Source: Eutreptiella sp. 'Long Island Sound 2002' (taxonomy: Eukaryota > Euglenozoa > Euglenophyceae > Eutreptiales > Eutreptiaceae). Taken from it: DNA of 64,000 nt. Below are positions 55,321-64,000 of the stretch, piece after piece. The position numbers were made by a program, and so were the translations under genes. The stretch is taken from NCBI GenBank assembly GCA_964036045.1, contig OZ038378.1, positions 43,339,228 to 43,403,227 on the forward strand, given 5' to 3'. Numbering within the stretch: the first letter of the stretch is position 1; every line of letters starts with the position of its first letter. The notes beneath the pieces are model-generated. The model searched no databases. It was not told the DNA's origin and saw only the letters and a list, made by a program, of their open reading frames with translations.

Positions 55321-57821
55321 CATCCGGTAATGCAATCGACTTGATTTCAATACAGCAACTAGATAACGTCGTATTTTACCGATTGCGCTATCTAAATCGG
55401 GGCAGATGCGCACAGATTTGGCACAAATCATCAAAACCTCACCAAAATTGGGTTGCGGCAGTTTTTGGACGGTTCAGTTACGGGATTCCGGTACCTCATA
55501 AAATCCTAGGTGAGTGTTTGGTTCCATACGTCAAAATGTGTGATCACCCATTTTGGTTAGGCCAATACTGAGATACAAATGCAAGAGTGCTTAGAGCACC
55601 TCTGATACAACTAAAGTATACCCTAAAGCAGTGGAAAAGCACGTTTTCCTACTCCCCCCTTGTGGTATGGTGGCCACCACTGTCTCATTTTCAGGAAAAA
55701 GGGATTTTCTCTTCGCCTTTCCTTCGGTTCCACATCTACTTTAACATACCTATAGCTTCCCTAACACTGGAAAAGAGCGCTTTACCATGGCCAGCAACTC
55801 TTGCTGCATCGTATGTGACAATTTCCAACAGAAAACTCGGCGCTCCTGGCGCTGCCGGGGTTACTGTGGCTTGCTGGGGTCAGAATAGGGCATGCCAAGA
55901 CCAGATGCATTTGCATCCCTCCCCCCAAGCTGCAGCGTAACACAACCCAACGCCAGACTCTCATAGGACGCTCGACCCAGGTCTCATGGAAGCTGATGGA
56001 GACACCTGTCCTGGTACTGGGCCGAGGGTGCGCTGATTCAATTAGAATTGCCCCTTGGAGGGGTCCCGATTCTGGTTCAGTCTCCTGCTGCTGCTGTTTG
56101 GCCCGAACAGCGGCCTACTCAAGGAGGTTTTGCGAGGAGGTCTATACAACAGAGGAATGGGAGGATGATTGACGAATCCACGCAAACGCAAAGCAACAAC
56201 ACCTAAGTCCGTCAAATGACGGCCTAGAAGTTTTCTGAAGGCACATACCTGGACAGAATCCAATTGTGCATCAGATGCACATTTTCATAAAATTTGTAGT
56301 CATCTCTCGATTTTGAAATCAAGAAATTCTTACGCAGAAAAAGGCGGCGCGCAGAAGCGGCTCCTAGCGAAGCGCCGGGAAATAAAGAATTAATAAGATT
56401 ATAAACGTATGTTACGCAGAATGACGAAAATGACGAAACACACATAAAAAGACCAACACAAAGATTACACCCACATTGACAGTAAGAATTCAACATTCAA
56501 GATTTCAAAAATCAACAGAGGGACTTCAATGACTCAGGTATAAAACACAGGTGTGCTCGTCTCGTATGCAGCATGCACATTGCTCGTCTCGTGTCCCCGT
56601 GAACGTGCCTTGTAGCAGCGCTAACAAACGATAGGGGGATAGATTAGAAAGATTGCAGATGATTAGAGGTAAGTCCAGGATGATTAGACATACACACATA
56701 TGCGTAGCGTCGTTTCTCGCTTGTGTCTCGCCTTTCCCTCACCTTGCTTCACTCTCCAGCAGTGAGTAAGGTAGGTAAGCCCAGGTGGGGCCACCCCCTG
56801 GTGGAGTTCGTGATTGTGGGTAAGAGTAGGAGAAAAAGAAAGAGATTGCAACAGGTTGACAGTAAACGCGTGCATGCTGGTGCATTCACACACGCATTAA
56901 AGGGTAGGCCACGCGAAATGCGCACGGTAAACCTTGTTTAGGTTACCCAGGGGCTCCACCCCACGTTCTATAACAGAACAGGTGGAGTTCCTTAAGCTTG
57001 CTTGCTTGATAGGGGCGTTTGTGGACAGCGTATTATAGGGCCATCTGAGAAGCGTATAATACTTGCAGATGCTCTTGGTTCCTCCGCTGCAAACGCTCTT
57101 TCATCCGCCTTTGCTCTTCAGGTGGGAAGGTCAGGGTGAATTGGTGCAGTCCGAAGCCGTGCTAAAGCATACAGCACTGATCACACAAACAACAAGCTGC
57201 GGCTCAGCCAGGAGTGGCAAGCGCAGCCCGACACCCCCAACATCAACGCTGTGCACGCAACAAGAGCACCCCTTCCCTCCAAGCCCTAGCAGGGAAACAC
57301 GTAGTGGCGTCCCTGTTAGGCCACAGCCGCTTAGTAGCGCTGTGTTCTCTCGCTTTCTCACAGGAGGGTCAGTAGGACCCGTGATTCCTTCAACAGCAAC
57401 ACCAAGTAGCGTGTGTAGGTGTTAGGGTAAGCAGGCCTGGCCGGAGTTGAGTGCAGGTGATGAGTGCTCACCCTGCCTTCGAAGGCCGGTGCTGGCGTTA
57501 GTGAGTGTAGTGTAGTGGTGTCTCCTGTCCCGGGTGCTTTTCCACGTGGGCAGGGGAGTGCGTTAGCTTCTGGCCTTTAGCAAAAATTGGCGGTATGTAT
57601 GCCCTTAGCACACTTGGCCACCCCTCCCCTGTAGTAGGTAGGACGTTTGCCTTCTTCCCCCAAGGATAGGCGCCAGCAGAGAAATTGGGCGCCATAGGAG
57701 TGGTACTAGTAACTGACTAGGACCTTCGGTCCGACATCAGCGAAGCCCGTTGATTCGGGAGCCACGCCCCGGAGAGAAGTAAGACACACACAGACATACG
57801 TAGCAAACTTAGGGGTAAGGT
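55321..57821. other. 2.5-kb stretch with no recognisable gene
   Basis: Short frames only. It would contain the 3' LTR of element C if one exists, but I found no direct repeat between this stretch and the region beyond 61600. A purine-rich minus-strand tract (gggggaagaagg) near 57650 is a possible polypurine tract. Confidence 0.4.
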
Positions 57822-59714
57822 TCAGTCTCTAGCTTTAGTCTTGGAGGCAAGCGTCTCAGCGAGCCTCAGCAACTCACCAAGGTTGTTCTGGGACAAGTAG
57901 TCTACCAGAACTGAGTTTAGGCGTCCCTCAGGTAGAACAAACGCAGGGAAGGGCTCCCAGGTGGCCTCTTCGACTCCAAACCCTTTCCAGAGGGTGAGGA
58001 AGCGCCAACCCTGGCAATAGCGGTGGCGTAGGACAGACTTCACCAGGTACAAGCCCTCCTTAGCCATCTCCTCGGCGTTCATGTCGGGGAGTTCCCCTTC
58101 AACTTCCATAGGGCTGGCAGCCCCTTGTAGGTCTGGGGCGGCGATTTCCTCGTCCTTCAGCTCCCACTCTTCCCTACAGAGGTCTTCAGGATCATAGTAG
58201 CGCTTCAGGTGTTGAGCAGCGCACACCAGGGTCCCCCTTAGACGGGGAGCACTCCGCACGGTTATACGGTGTCCATCCACAGATAGAATCTTGTAGGGCC
58301 CGAAGTATGGGTCATCGCTGGTAGAGCGTGGCCAGGCAGGTAGTCGGCTGTGGTGCACCAGCACCCAGTCCCCCTCTTGGTAGGTGGCCAGTACTCGGTG
58401 CTTGTTCTTCTTGTTCCAGTGTCGCTCCCTCACTCTCTGGTGCATAGCCTTGGCCTTGTCCACCTTCGCTTGTTGCTCTTGGACCCACTCACCCACAGAA
58501 GAATGGGTGTCTTCTGGATAGTGGGCATGTAGGAACCACGTCGGGCGCCCTAGGAATAACTCATGGGGCGAGTAGCCAGTAGCCGAACTCTCTTGGGAGT
58601 TCATCATCAAGGATATGACGGCGAGTAGTCTCACCCAGTCTCTGGTGCGCTCAGTTTTGCACCATATCCTTACATTCTCCTTGAGGACATGAATCTGTCG
58701 GTCACATAGGGGGTTGCTCTTGTGAGAGTAGGGAACCCCCGTAGACACCTGGACATTGAGGGATCTCAGGACCCTCTTGTACCAGCCGGTATCTGAGCGT
58801 ACTCGTACATCCTCATCGGAGTTGATCTCTTTGGGCGCCCCATAGACACAAAACCACTCCTCCAGGAGTACCTTGATAGTCTCGTCCCCGGTAATGTGCG
58901 TGGTACATGGGAACACCCTGGTAAACCTGGTCACCCCACAGGCTACCACGAGGGCGAAGTCATAGCCCCCGAACTTCGGCATCTCCGTGTAGTCCACGTA
59001 TAGAACACTGTTAGCACAGTGAGGGATGGGCAGGGTCGAAGAGAGACCTCTGTCCCTGATATCCCCTGGTTTGCAGGACCTACACGGGCACTTGTCCACG
59101 ATAGGCTGGAGGGTTTTCCGCAGTTGGTCGTCAGTCCACGTAGTGTGGAACGACTGCTTGAATAGCCCCAGGGTACGGTCAGCACCCACATGACCGCTGG
59201 ACTCATGGGTCCACTTCAGCAGCGCTGGGACTCTGTCACTGGGTACCACAATGCGGTCCTCGTGCCAGAGGTAGCTCTTGTCCCTCTTCCACTGATCTTG
59301 GTTGACCAGGAGGGGTTCAAGGCGTTTCTCCAGGCGCTTGTAGATATCCCCAAACTCCTTCAGGTACTCCGATTGTTGGAGTCCATCCAGGGGGCGTATC
59401 ATAGTCATGTTGAGGTCCAAGTGGACGTCCATACGGCTGAACGCCTCCTTAGCCAGCGCTTCAGACCGGGCACCAATCAGGGCGTCGAAGTTGTTGCGGC
59501 TGATGTAGTCTGCACACTCGTTCTTCATTTCCTGGATATGGTGTACCGTCAGCCGTAGTTGGCTGAGGTAGGTCCACCAGCGCCGGAGCTTGGCCTTCTC
59601 AGGAGGGGGACCCTTCTGGAAAGTGGGGACCGGCTCTTGGTCGCACAGCCAGACCACAGGGTTACTCCCCAGCAGTCGTGCTTGTGAGGATAGCACCAGC
59701 ATACCCGCGAGCAT
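57822..59714 (-). pseudogene. pol: Pol: RNase H tether, integrase and chromodomain-like end, element C
   Basis: A 630-codon minus-strand frame. Residues 1-75 are the end of RNase H and its tether (LSSQARLLGSNPVVW, ECADYISRNNF). The integrase zinc domain uses H170, H175, C211 and C214. The core has D241 (LYVDYTE) and D300 (NSDED). At the expected Glu there is D338 (PLCDRQ), a conservative change in the triad. A GDWVLVHHSR block precedes a chromodomain-like end (residues about 560-610: FLTLWKGFGVEEATWEPF). It is in the same frame as 59754-60764, separated by one TGA. A different chromovirus-like lineage from elements A and B. Confidence 0.88.
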
Positions 59715-60764
59715 TTCCTGCTCATAGGTCGAGTAGTTCCCCCTGGCCTGGTTTCATTTCCAGTTCCAGTGGCCAAGAGTTACTAGGACCCACTTGTCGT
59801 CAAGGTAGCATTGCTTGAGAGTTCCATCTTGGTTGAGACCTTCAGTACCCCATTGGGAAATAGCCGAGTCGAACTCCTCTTTCTCTAGTGCTTGCCATTG
59901 GAACACCGTTCCACCACCGCCCACATTGCTGGCATCGGTCACCAGGAAATTCTCCCCCTGTGCCCTAGGCACGCCCAAGCACTTAGCGTTGGTCACCTTG
60001 TCTTTGAGCTGGTCAAACGCTTGTTGCTCTTGTGGGCCCCAGCGCCAAGTAGTACTCTTTCTGATCAGGTCCGTCAAGATGGCGCTGGTGTAGGTGAACG
60101 TTTTGATATGGCGGCGATAGAAGTTGCAAGCCCCAATGAAACTGCGTACATCATGAAGTCCTTTCTTCGGGTCTTTGTGTCGTACCTTAGCGTCCATCAG
60201 GGGTTTGGCCTCAGAGGCCGCTGGGGTCCACCACCCATAGCCAACGTCAAACCCCAGGTACTGCATGGTCTCCTGCATGAACTCACACTTCTCCAGCTTG
60301 AGTCGTGTGTGGTTCTCTTGGCAGACTGCAAAGAACTGTCCCAAGAGGAATAGGTGATCCTGCTGGGTATTGGTCCCGAGGCATACATCGTCGATGTATG
60401 CTTCCATCTGGGCCCCACGGGATATGAGTTCCTGCACCTTAGGTCTCCTTCGTAGGATGGACAAGATCTTGTTCATCAGCTCTTGGAATAGAGCGGGTGC
60501 GTTGGCCACGCCAAACGGCATAACCTTCCACTTGAACACCCTCCCCTGAGGGGTGATGAAGGCTAGTAGCTCCTGAGCGTTGGGCGTCAGGTCCACCTGC
60601 CAGAATCCGCTCCTCTTGTCCATCTTGGTCTTGTGTCGACAGGAGGCTATCTTCTCAAGGGTAGACTCCATATTAGGAATGGACCCTGAGTGGTTCAGCG
60701 TTTTCTTGTTCAGTTCTCCGTAGTCCACTACCGGCCGTTTGGCTGTAGACCGAGGTTTAGCCAC
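59715..60764 (-). pseudogene. pol: Pol: reverse transcriptase and RNase H start, element C
   Basis: 336 codons, ending in a TGA at 59754-59756 that most simply derives from TGG (context HWNWK-stop-NQARGNYS); the frame then continues to 59714. Visible RT blocks are VVDYGELNKKT, MDKRSGFWQVDL (catalytic Asp), KVMPFGVANAPALFQELM and the polymerase box YIDD at residues 123-126. YLGFDVGYGWW and RSFIGACNFYRRHI mark the thumb, and VTDASNVGGGG the RNase H start. The Met at 60764 is not the natural start; a frameshift near 60770 separates it from the upstream linker. Confidence 0.92.
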
Positions 60765-60953
60765 CAGGAAACAGGGGCTGCAGTGTTGGGGTAGTCCCCG
60801 TCCTTGTGCTCCAGGACTAGGCCAGCTTCGATATATTCTTGTATCTGTCGCTCAATCTCGTCGGCCTGCTCTTTAGGAGCCGGATAGGGTCTCCTCCGGA
60901 TCTTGTGACCCACGAACTCGGGTTTCAGCTTGAGGTCCATCTGAACCAGCTTG
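60765..60953 (-). pseudogene. pol: RT finger region, element C (frameshifted)
   Basis: Minus-strand frame 60728-60940 gives the segment before RT block 1 (LKPEFVGHKIRRRPYPAPK, IQEYIEAGLVLEHKDGDYP). One frameshift near 60955 separates it from the upstream linker and another near 60770 from the RT core. Confidence 0.8.
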
Positions 60954-61600
60954 TCACATGAGGCTGGGGGTGGTAGTTTCCCTGAACACCTCCAGATAGG
61001 TCCTTATAAGCGTCTGCACCCACGGGTCCAATAGCTTGATCCTGTCCTCCATGTCCTCGTCAGAGTGTAAGCCGCTTGCCCCCTGAGTAATAGACGTCAG
61101 GAGGTGATCCTCCACCGACTCTTCGCCCCTGGTAGTGTCCTCCAACCCTTGGTAGGCATAAAGTAGGTCTCGTTCAACCATCTCCGGTAGACGATGGCAA
61201 CATAGGCACGATCCAGGGGGTTCACATACACATTCCTCCGAGAGGTCGTCCTCCTCTGGGGTCCTCACATGGGCACCCCACACGCTCTTCATGAGCTTAA
61301 GATCTACCTCTCTTTGCCAGGGGGTGATCTTCTGTTCGAGGTCCTCCTTCAAATGAGATAGATCTCCCCTACGTCCTTGCTTCAGTGGCCATGAGCTGCG
61401 GGTAGGCTTAACGTAGCGTAGCTTTTTCGCCACCAACCTCCTCTTGGAGTCCACAAACCCCCCTAGCCTGGATCGAGGATCCAATTCTTCGTCCACGGGG
61501 TCTTTGACCCTCATAGAGAGTAGGGGTTTCAGTGGGGCGACATACTCGGCGTTCTCCAGGTAGGTAGGTAGGTGCACTCGGTCGTCGAGAGGCGCCCCAT
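60954..61600 (-). pseudogene. pol: linker upstream of RT, element C
   Basis: A minus-strand frame of at least 207 codons to a TGA at 60954, ending IRTYLEVFRE just before the RT finger region. It contains a Cys-rich patch (CVCEPPGSCLCCH). The frame is also open further upstream across the 99-bp module shared with element B, so its start is unclear. I see no protease motif. Confidence 0.6.
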
Positions 61601-61656
61601 GGTTCCCCTCAGCGTCGCCCCTGTGACAAACAGGAAGAGGCTCCGCGCGTGAAGAG
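61558..61656 (-). repeat. second copy of the 99-bp module
   Basis: Same length and orientation (relative to its host element) as 36527-36625, with 8 differences. On the minus strand it begins ctcttcacgcgcgga and ends in four cct/acct units. It includes tgtttgtcacag, a good splice-acceptor look-alike, and gtaagc lies 50 bases upstream of that acceptor. Confidence 0.75.
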
Positions 61657-62039
61657 GGGAGGCGGCTTACATCCCGCTAGACCTGACTGTTGGCCCCCAA
61701 CAAAGCGGCCCCGGGCAACACCGGGAGGGCTGATCGCCGCCGGCGTGATGTGCTTGTCTCGCCGGGAGGGTGTGCGCCCGTGCTTGCGCACGTCCCCCCC
61801 TTTAGGCGGATCCCTAGAGGTTCACCGGACTTCCTGCCGCATCCCGTTCCCAAGGCATGCATGCACGTTCTTGGTACTAGGGTTCCGAGGCGCTTGGGTG
61901 TTGCACGCTCCGCCTCGAGTCCCAAAGCAGCGCAGGCCTTAGGATCCAGCCTTACCCCCGGTCTCCGGATCTCGTTCTGCCGGGTCAGCTGCATGGCAGG
62001 GGCTGCCTCAGTGCCCTGGCTGTGGACACTGGGTTTCCT
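61657..62039. other. 5' side of element C, unassigned
   Basis: The minus strand holds a 105-codon frame (61677-61994), Arg- and Gly-rich, without a known motif. Gag, protease and LTR of element C were not found, so the element appears 5'-truncated or too diverged to read here. Confidence 0.4.
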
Positions 62040-63330
62040 ACTGTTGTGCGGCGTTTGTGTTTGGGTCCAGGTTGCGGTTGGGTGTGCGTTTACCTAACCC
62101 CCCCAGTCCTGGCTGGGGTTTCGGGCGGGTGTGTTTGGGTACGGTTTGTGGTGGTGTCCCTCTTTTGCCGGCTGTTTGTGGTGTTCGTGGTTGGGCTTAG
62201 GTTTCGGCCTGCTTATGGGACGTGTGTGGTTGCCCCCCGCCGTTTCTGGTTCCGGTGTGCGGTATGAGTGTGCGTGCTTGGGTTTGGGTTTCGGCTGCGC
62301 CCAGCCTCTCCTTTGGGGGGGTGTTGGGGTGTGTGTGTGCTCGTGCGCCCGTCCCGCGTGGTCTCCTGCACCTCCTGGTTGGGGTTGCGGTGCGGGGGGG
62401 CGTGTTTGTGCGCGCGCCCCGCTTGTTCCCCGCCTTTCCTGGCTGGGATGCGGTGTGTGGGCGTGTGTGCTGGGCCCGGGTCTCGGCTGTGCCCCGCCTT
62501 TCTTGGTTGGGTTGTCGGGGTTTGTTTTTTGCGCTTTTTTCTTTGCGTGTCTTGGTTTGGCTTTGTGGTGTTGTTTGCCTGCTGTCCCTGTCCCGGGCCT
62601 TGTGGTCCCTGTCCCCCCATCCCCTTTCTTTCGGGCACGGCTGCTGGCTCTTTTTTTTTTCTGCGTGGTGTGTATCTGCATGTTTCGGTGTCCCTTTTCC
62701 CCTGGGCCGCTGTTCCTGGCTTGGTGTTGCCGGTTTTGGCTGGGTGGTTGGTCGTGCTGTGTTGTGCTGCTCCGTGCCGCGTTCGTCGCGTCTTTTTGTT
62801 GCGCGTTGCACTGTGGCGCGCTGTGGTGCGGTGTGCCGTGCCGTCTCGCGTTGTGCCGTGGTGGGTCAGTGGAGGTCAGCCTGGCCTGTGTGGTGGTGCG
62901 GAGTGCGGGCCGGAGTGTGGGTTGCTGGTGGCTCGGGGATGCGGTTAGGTGTGGCTTTCACGCTGGGTCCGTGCTGTGCGGGCCTGGGCGTGCCGCTCGG
63001 GCTGGTGGGTCGGGTAGGCGTCCTTCGGGTTGCCCTTCCTGGGGGCCTGTGCCTTGGTCCCGTGTCCTCTGAGGGTCCCGGTCCCTAGCCCTGGTCGCTG
63101 TGGCCGTGCCTTCGTCCTCTTCTGGTGCCTGTGAGGTGGCCCTTGTCGCGCCCCGGGTCGTCGCCTGGCGGTGAGGGCGTGGTGGTGCGCCGCGCGGCGG
63201 CGTTCCCTGCGGCTCCCTCTGTGGGTGTTGCCTGTTCACCCCGTGTAGGTGTGCCCTCCATCCCCCGTGTGGTTTTCGGGTCTGGTGGGTGTGCGCTGGT
63301 GTGATCCGTACGGCGTCCGATGCTTGCTTC
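62040..63330. repeat. strand-asymmetric GT-rich low-complexity region
   Basis: The plus strand is dominated by G and T, with recurring pieces: cctggctggg / ccttggttggg (near 62107, 62373, 62435, 62500) and ttcggctg-gccc (near 62298 and 62483). Long frames on both strands (up to 313 codons) are Cys/Trp/Gly-rich on one strand and Pro/His/Arg-rich on the other, the signature of composition rather than coding. Confidence 0.65.
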
Positions 63331-64000
63331 GGCGGTGCGTGTTGAAGCCGGTTCGGACCCCCATGGCCATCCTTGGGTCACCTGGGGTGTGTATCTATGT
63401 ACCGGCAAGCCGCCATTGGCTGATATCATACTCTCCCATCCACCTGACCTAACCTGATGTGATACTGTGATAGGCTTGGCCATTCCAGCTATGAGCGGCC
63501 ATATTCAATACCGAGGCGCCGCCGGCTGAGATTTATATATCACAATATCAGGAATCAACAGGGTTTTTTAATCATAATGTTTCCGTAATTTTTCAGCCTT
63601 CCGTTCTGATTGTCAATCTATCGGCGACTGTCAGTTGGCTCGCGATTTTGCGTTAACCGATTGGTTAACTGTTATTTGCAGATATTTTAGCGGAAGCCCC
63701 GATGAAGGGTTAAATTTAATCTGAAAAGGGTTCGTTGCTTTCGCAATTTTCATGTCATACACTCGCAACATTCATCCGATTTTTTGAGACATTCAGAATC
63801 GGATTTTCGACTTGGAGGTTGCCGCACTTGATATGATGCATTTCAAGTGGTCTTACTTTTTTCCCCGATCACGAATCAACCTTCCATTTGTTGTCTCCTT
63901 CATTTTTCTTGGAGATAAAGGCGAAACAAAATTGATTCGTGAGGCCACCTTGAAAGGTCATATCTCCGGCTCACTGCGAGGAGTTACAATTTTGATATAT
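63331..64000. other. unannotated AT-rich end of the window
   Basis: Nothing recognised. Confidence 0.5.

Noticed and set aside
56280-56470. Minus-strand tcgtcattttcgtcatt part as another copy of the small-element LTR
   Set aside because: The match is limited to about 17 bases of simple sequence and does not extend.
62131-63088. Frames of 226-313 codons in three overlapping frames of both strands
   Set aside because: All are explained by GT-rich composition; residues are almost only Cys, Trp, Gly, Val, Leu or their antisense, with no motif.

Overview
This window looks like repeat-dominated DNA from a large eukaryotic genome. It has no operons and no convincing intact host gene. Most of it is layers of LTR retrotransposons with chromodomain integrases, two satellite arrays with a period near 184 bp, and degenerate fragments. 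The pol type at 57.8-61.6 kb resembles, from memory only, elements I associate with dinoflagellate genomes such as Symbiodiniaceae. I treat a dinoflagellate or other repeat-rich alga as a guess, not a result.

Layout. 1-5.2 kb holds no recognisable gene. 5,219-22,050 is a complete but decayed Ty3/gypsy chromovirus (element A) with giant LTRs of about 2.97 kb and a 4-bp target duplication (ctgt). 22.9-25.25 kb carries minus-strand remains of a second gypsy pol, cut in two within the reverse transcriptase by a 941-bp insertion flanked by catagg. A tRNA-like SINE candidate lies near 25.7 kb. A satellite with 177-191 bp monomers and a three-monomer higher-order pattern fills 26.2-28.3 kb, followed by a CAACAGA-type minisatellite. 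A broken coiled-coil exon lies on the minus strand at 29.1-29.6 kb.

30,262-51,804 is a nest. A small non-autonomous LTR element (910-bp LTRs, about 800-bp interior, gtag target duplication) is present as LTR-interior-LTR-interior-LTR. Its first LTR is split by a second 17.2-kb copy of the giant chromovirus (element B, 30,684-47,896, target duplication atat). The small element and the large one share the LTR start TGAAGCGGTA, the polypurine tract AAGGAGGGGGG and 4-bp duplications. The large element may therefore have mobilised the small one.

51.8-54.0 kb holds low-confidence pieces of one or two unknown genes. 54.16-55.3 kb is a second, unrelated 184-bp satellite. 57.8-61.6 kb is a minus-strand gypsy pol (element C) with a single internal TGA and an altered integrase triad. 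62.0-63.3 kb is strongly strand-asymmetric GT-rich DNA.

How the parts work together. Elements A and B both encode one long Gag (novel N-terminus, coiled coils, a PPPY motif, Gly-Pro-rich tract, capsid-like region, CX2CX8HX4C knuckle), then an in-frame UAG, then protease, reverse transcriptase, RNase H, integrase and chromodomain. Pol lies in the same frame as the knuckle end of Gag in both copies, which suggests UAG readthrough rather than frameshifting. Both copies are dead: A by frameshifts, stops and a 246-bp loss at the 5' LTR/leader junction, B mainly by stops. Many stops are C-to-T changes. A 99-bp module inserted in frame in the Gag of B recurs at the 5' side of element C.
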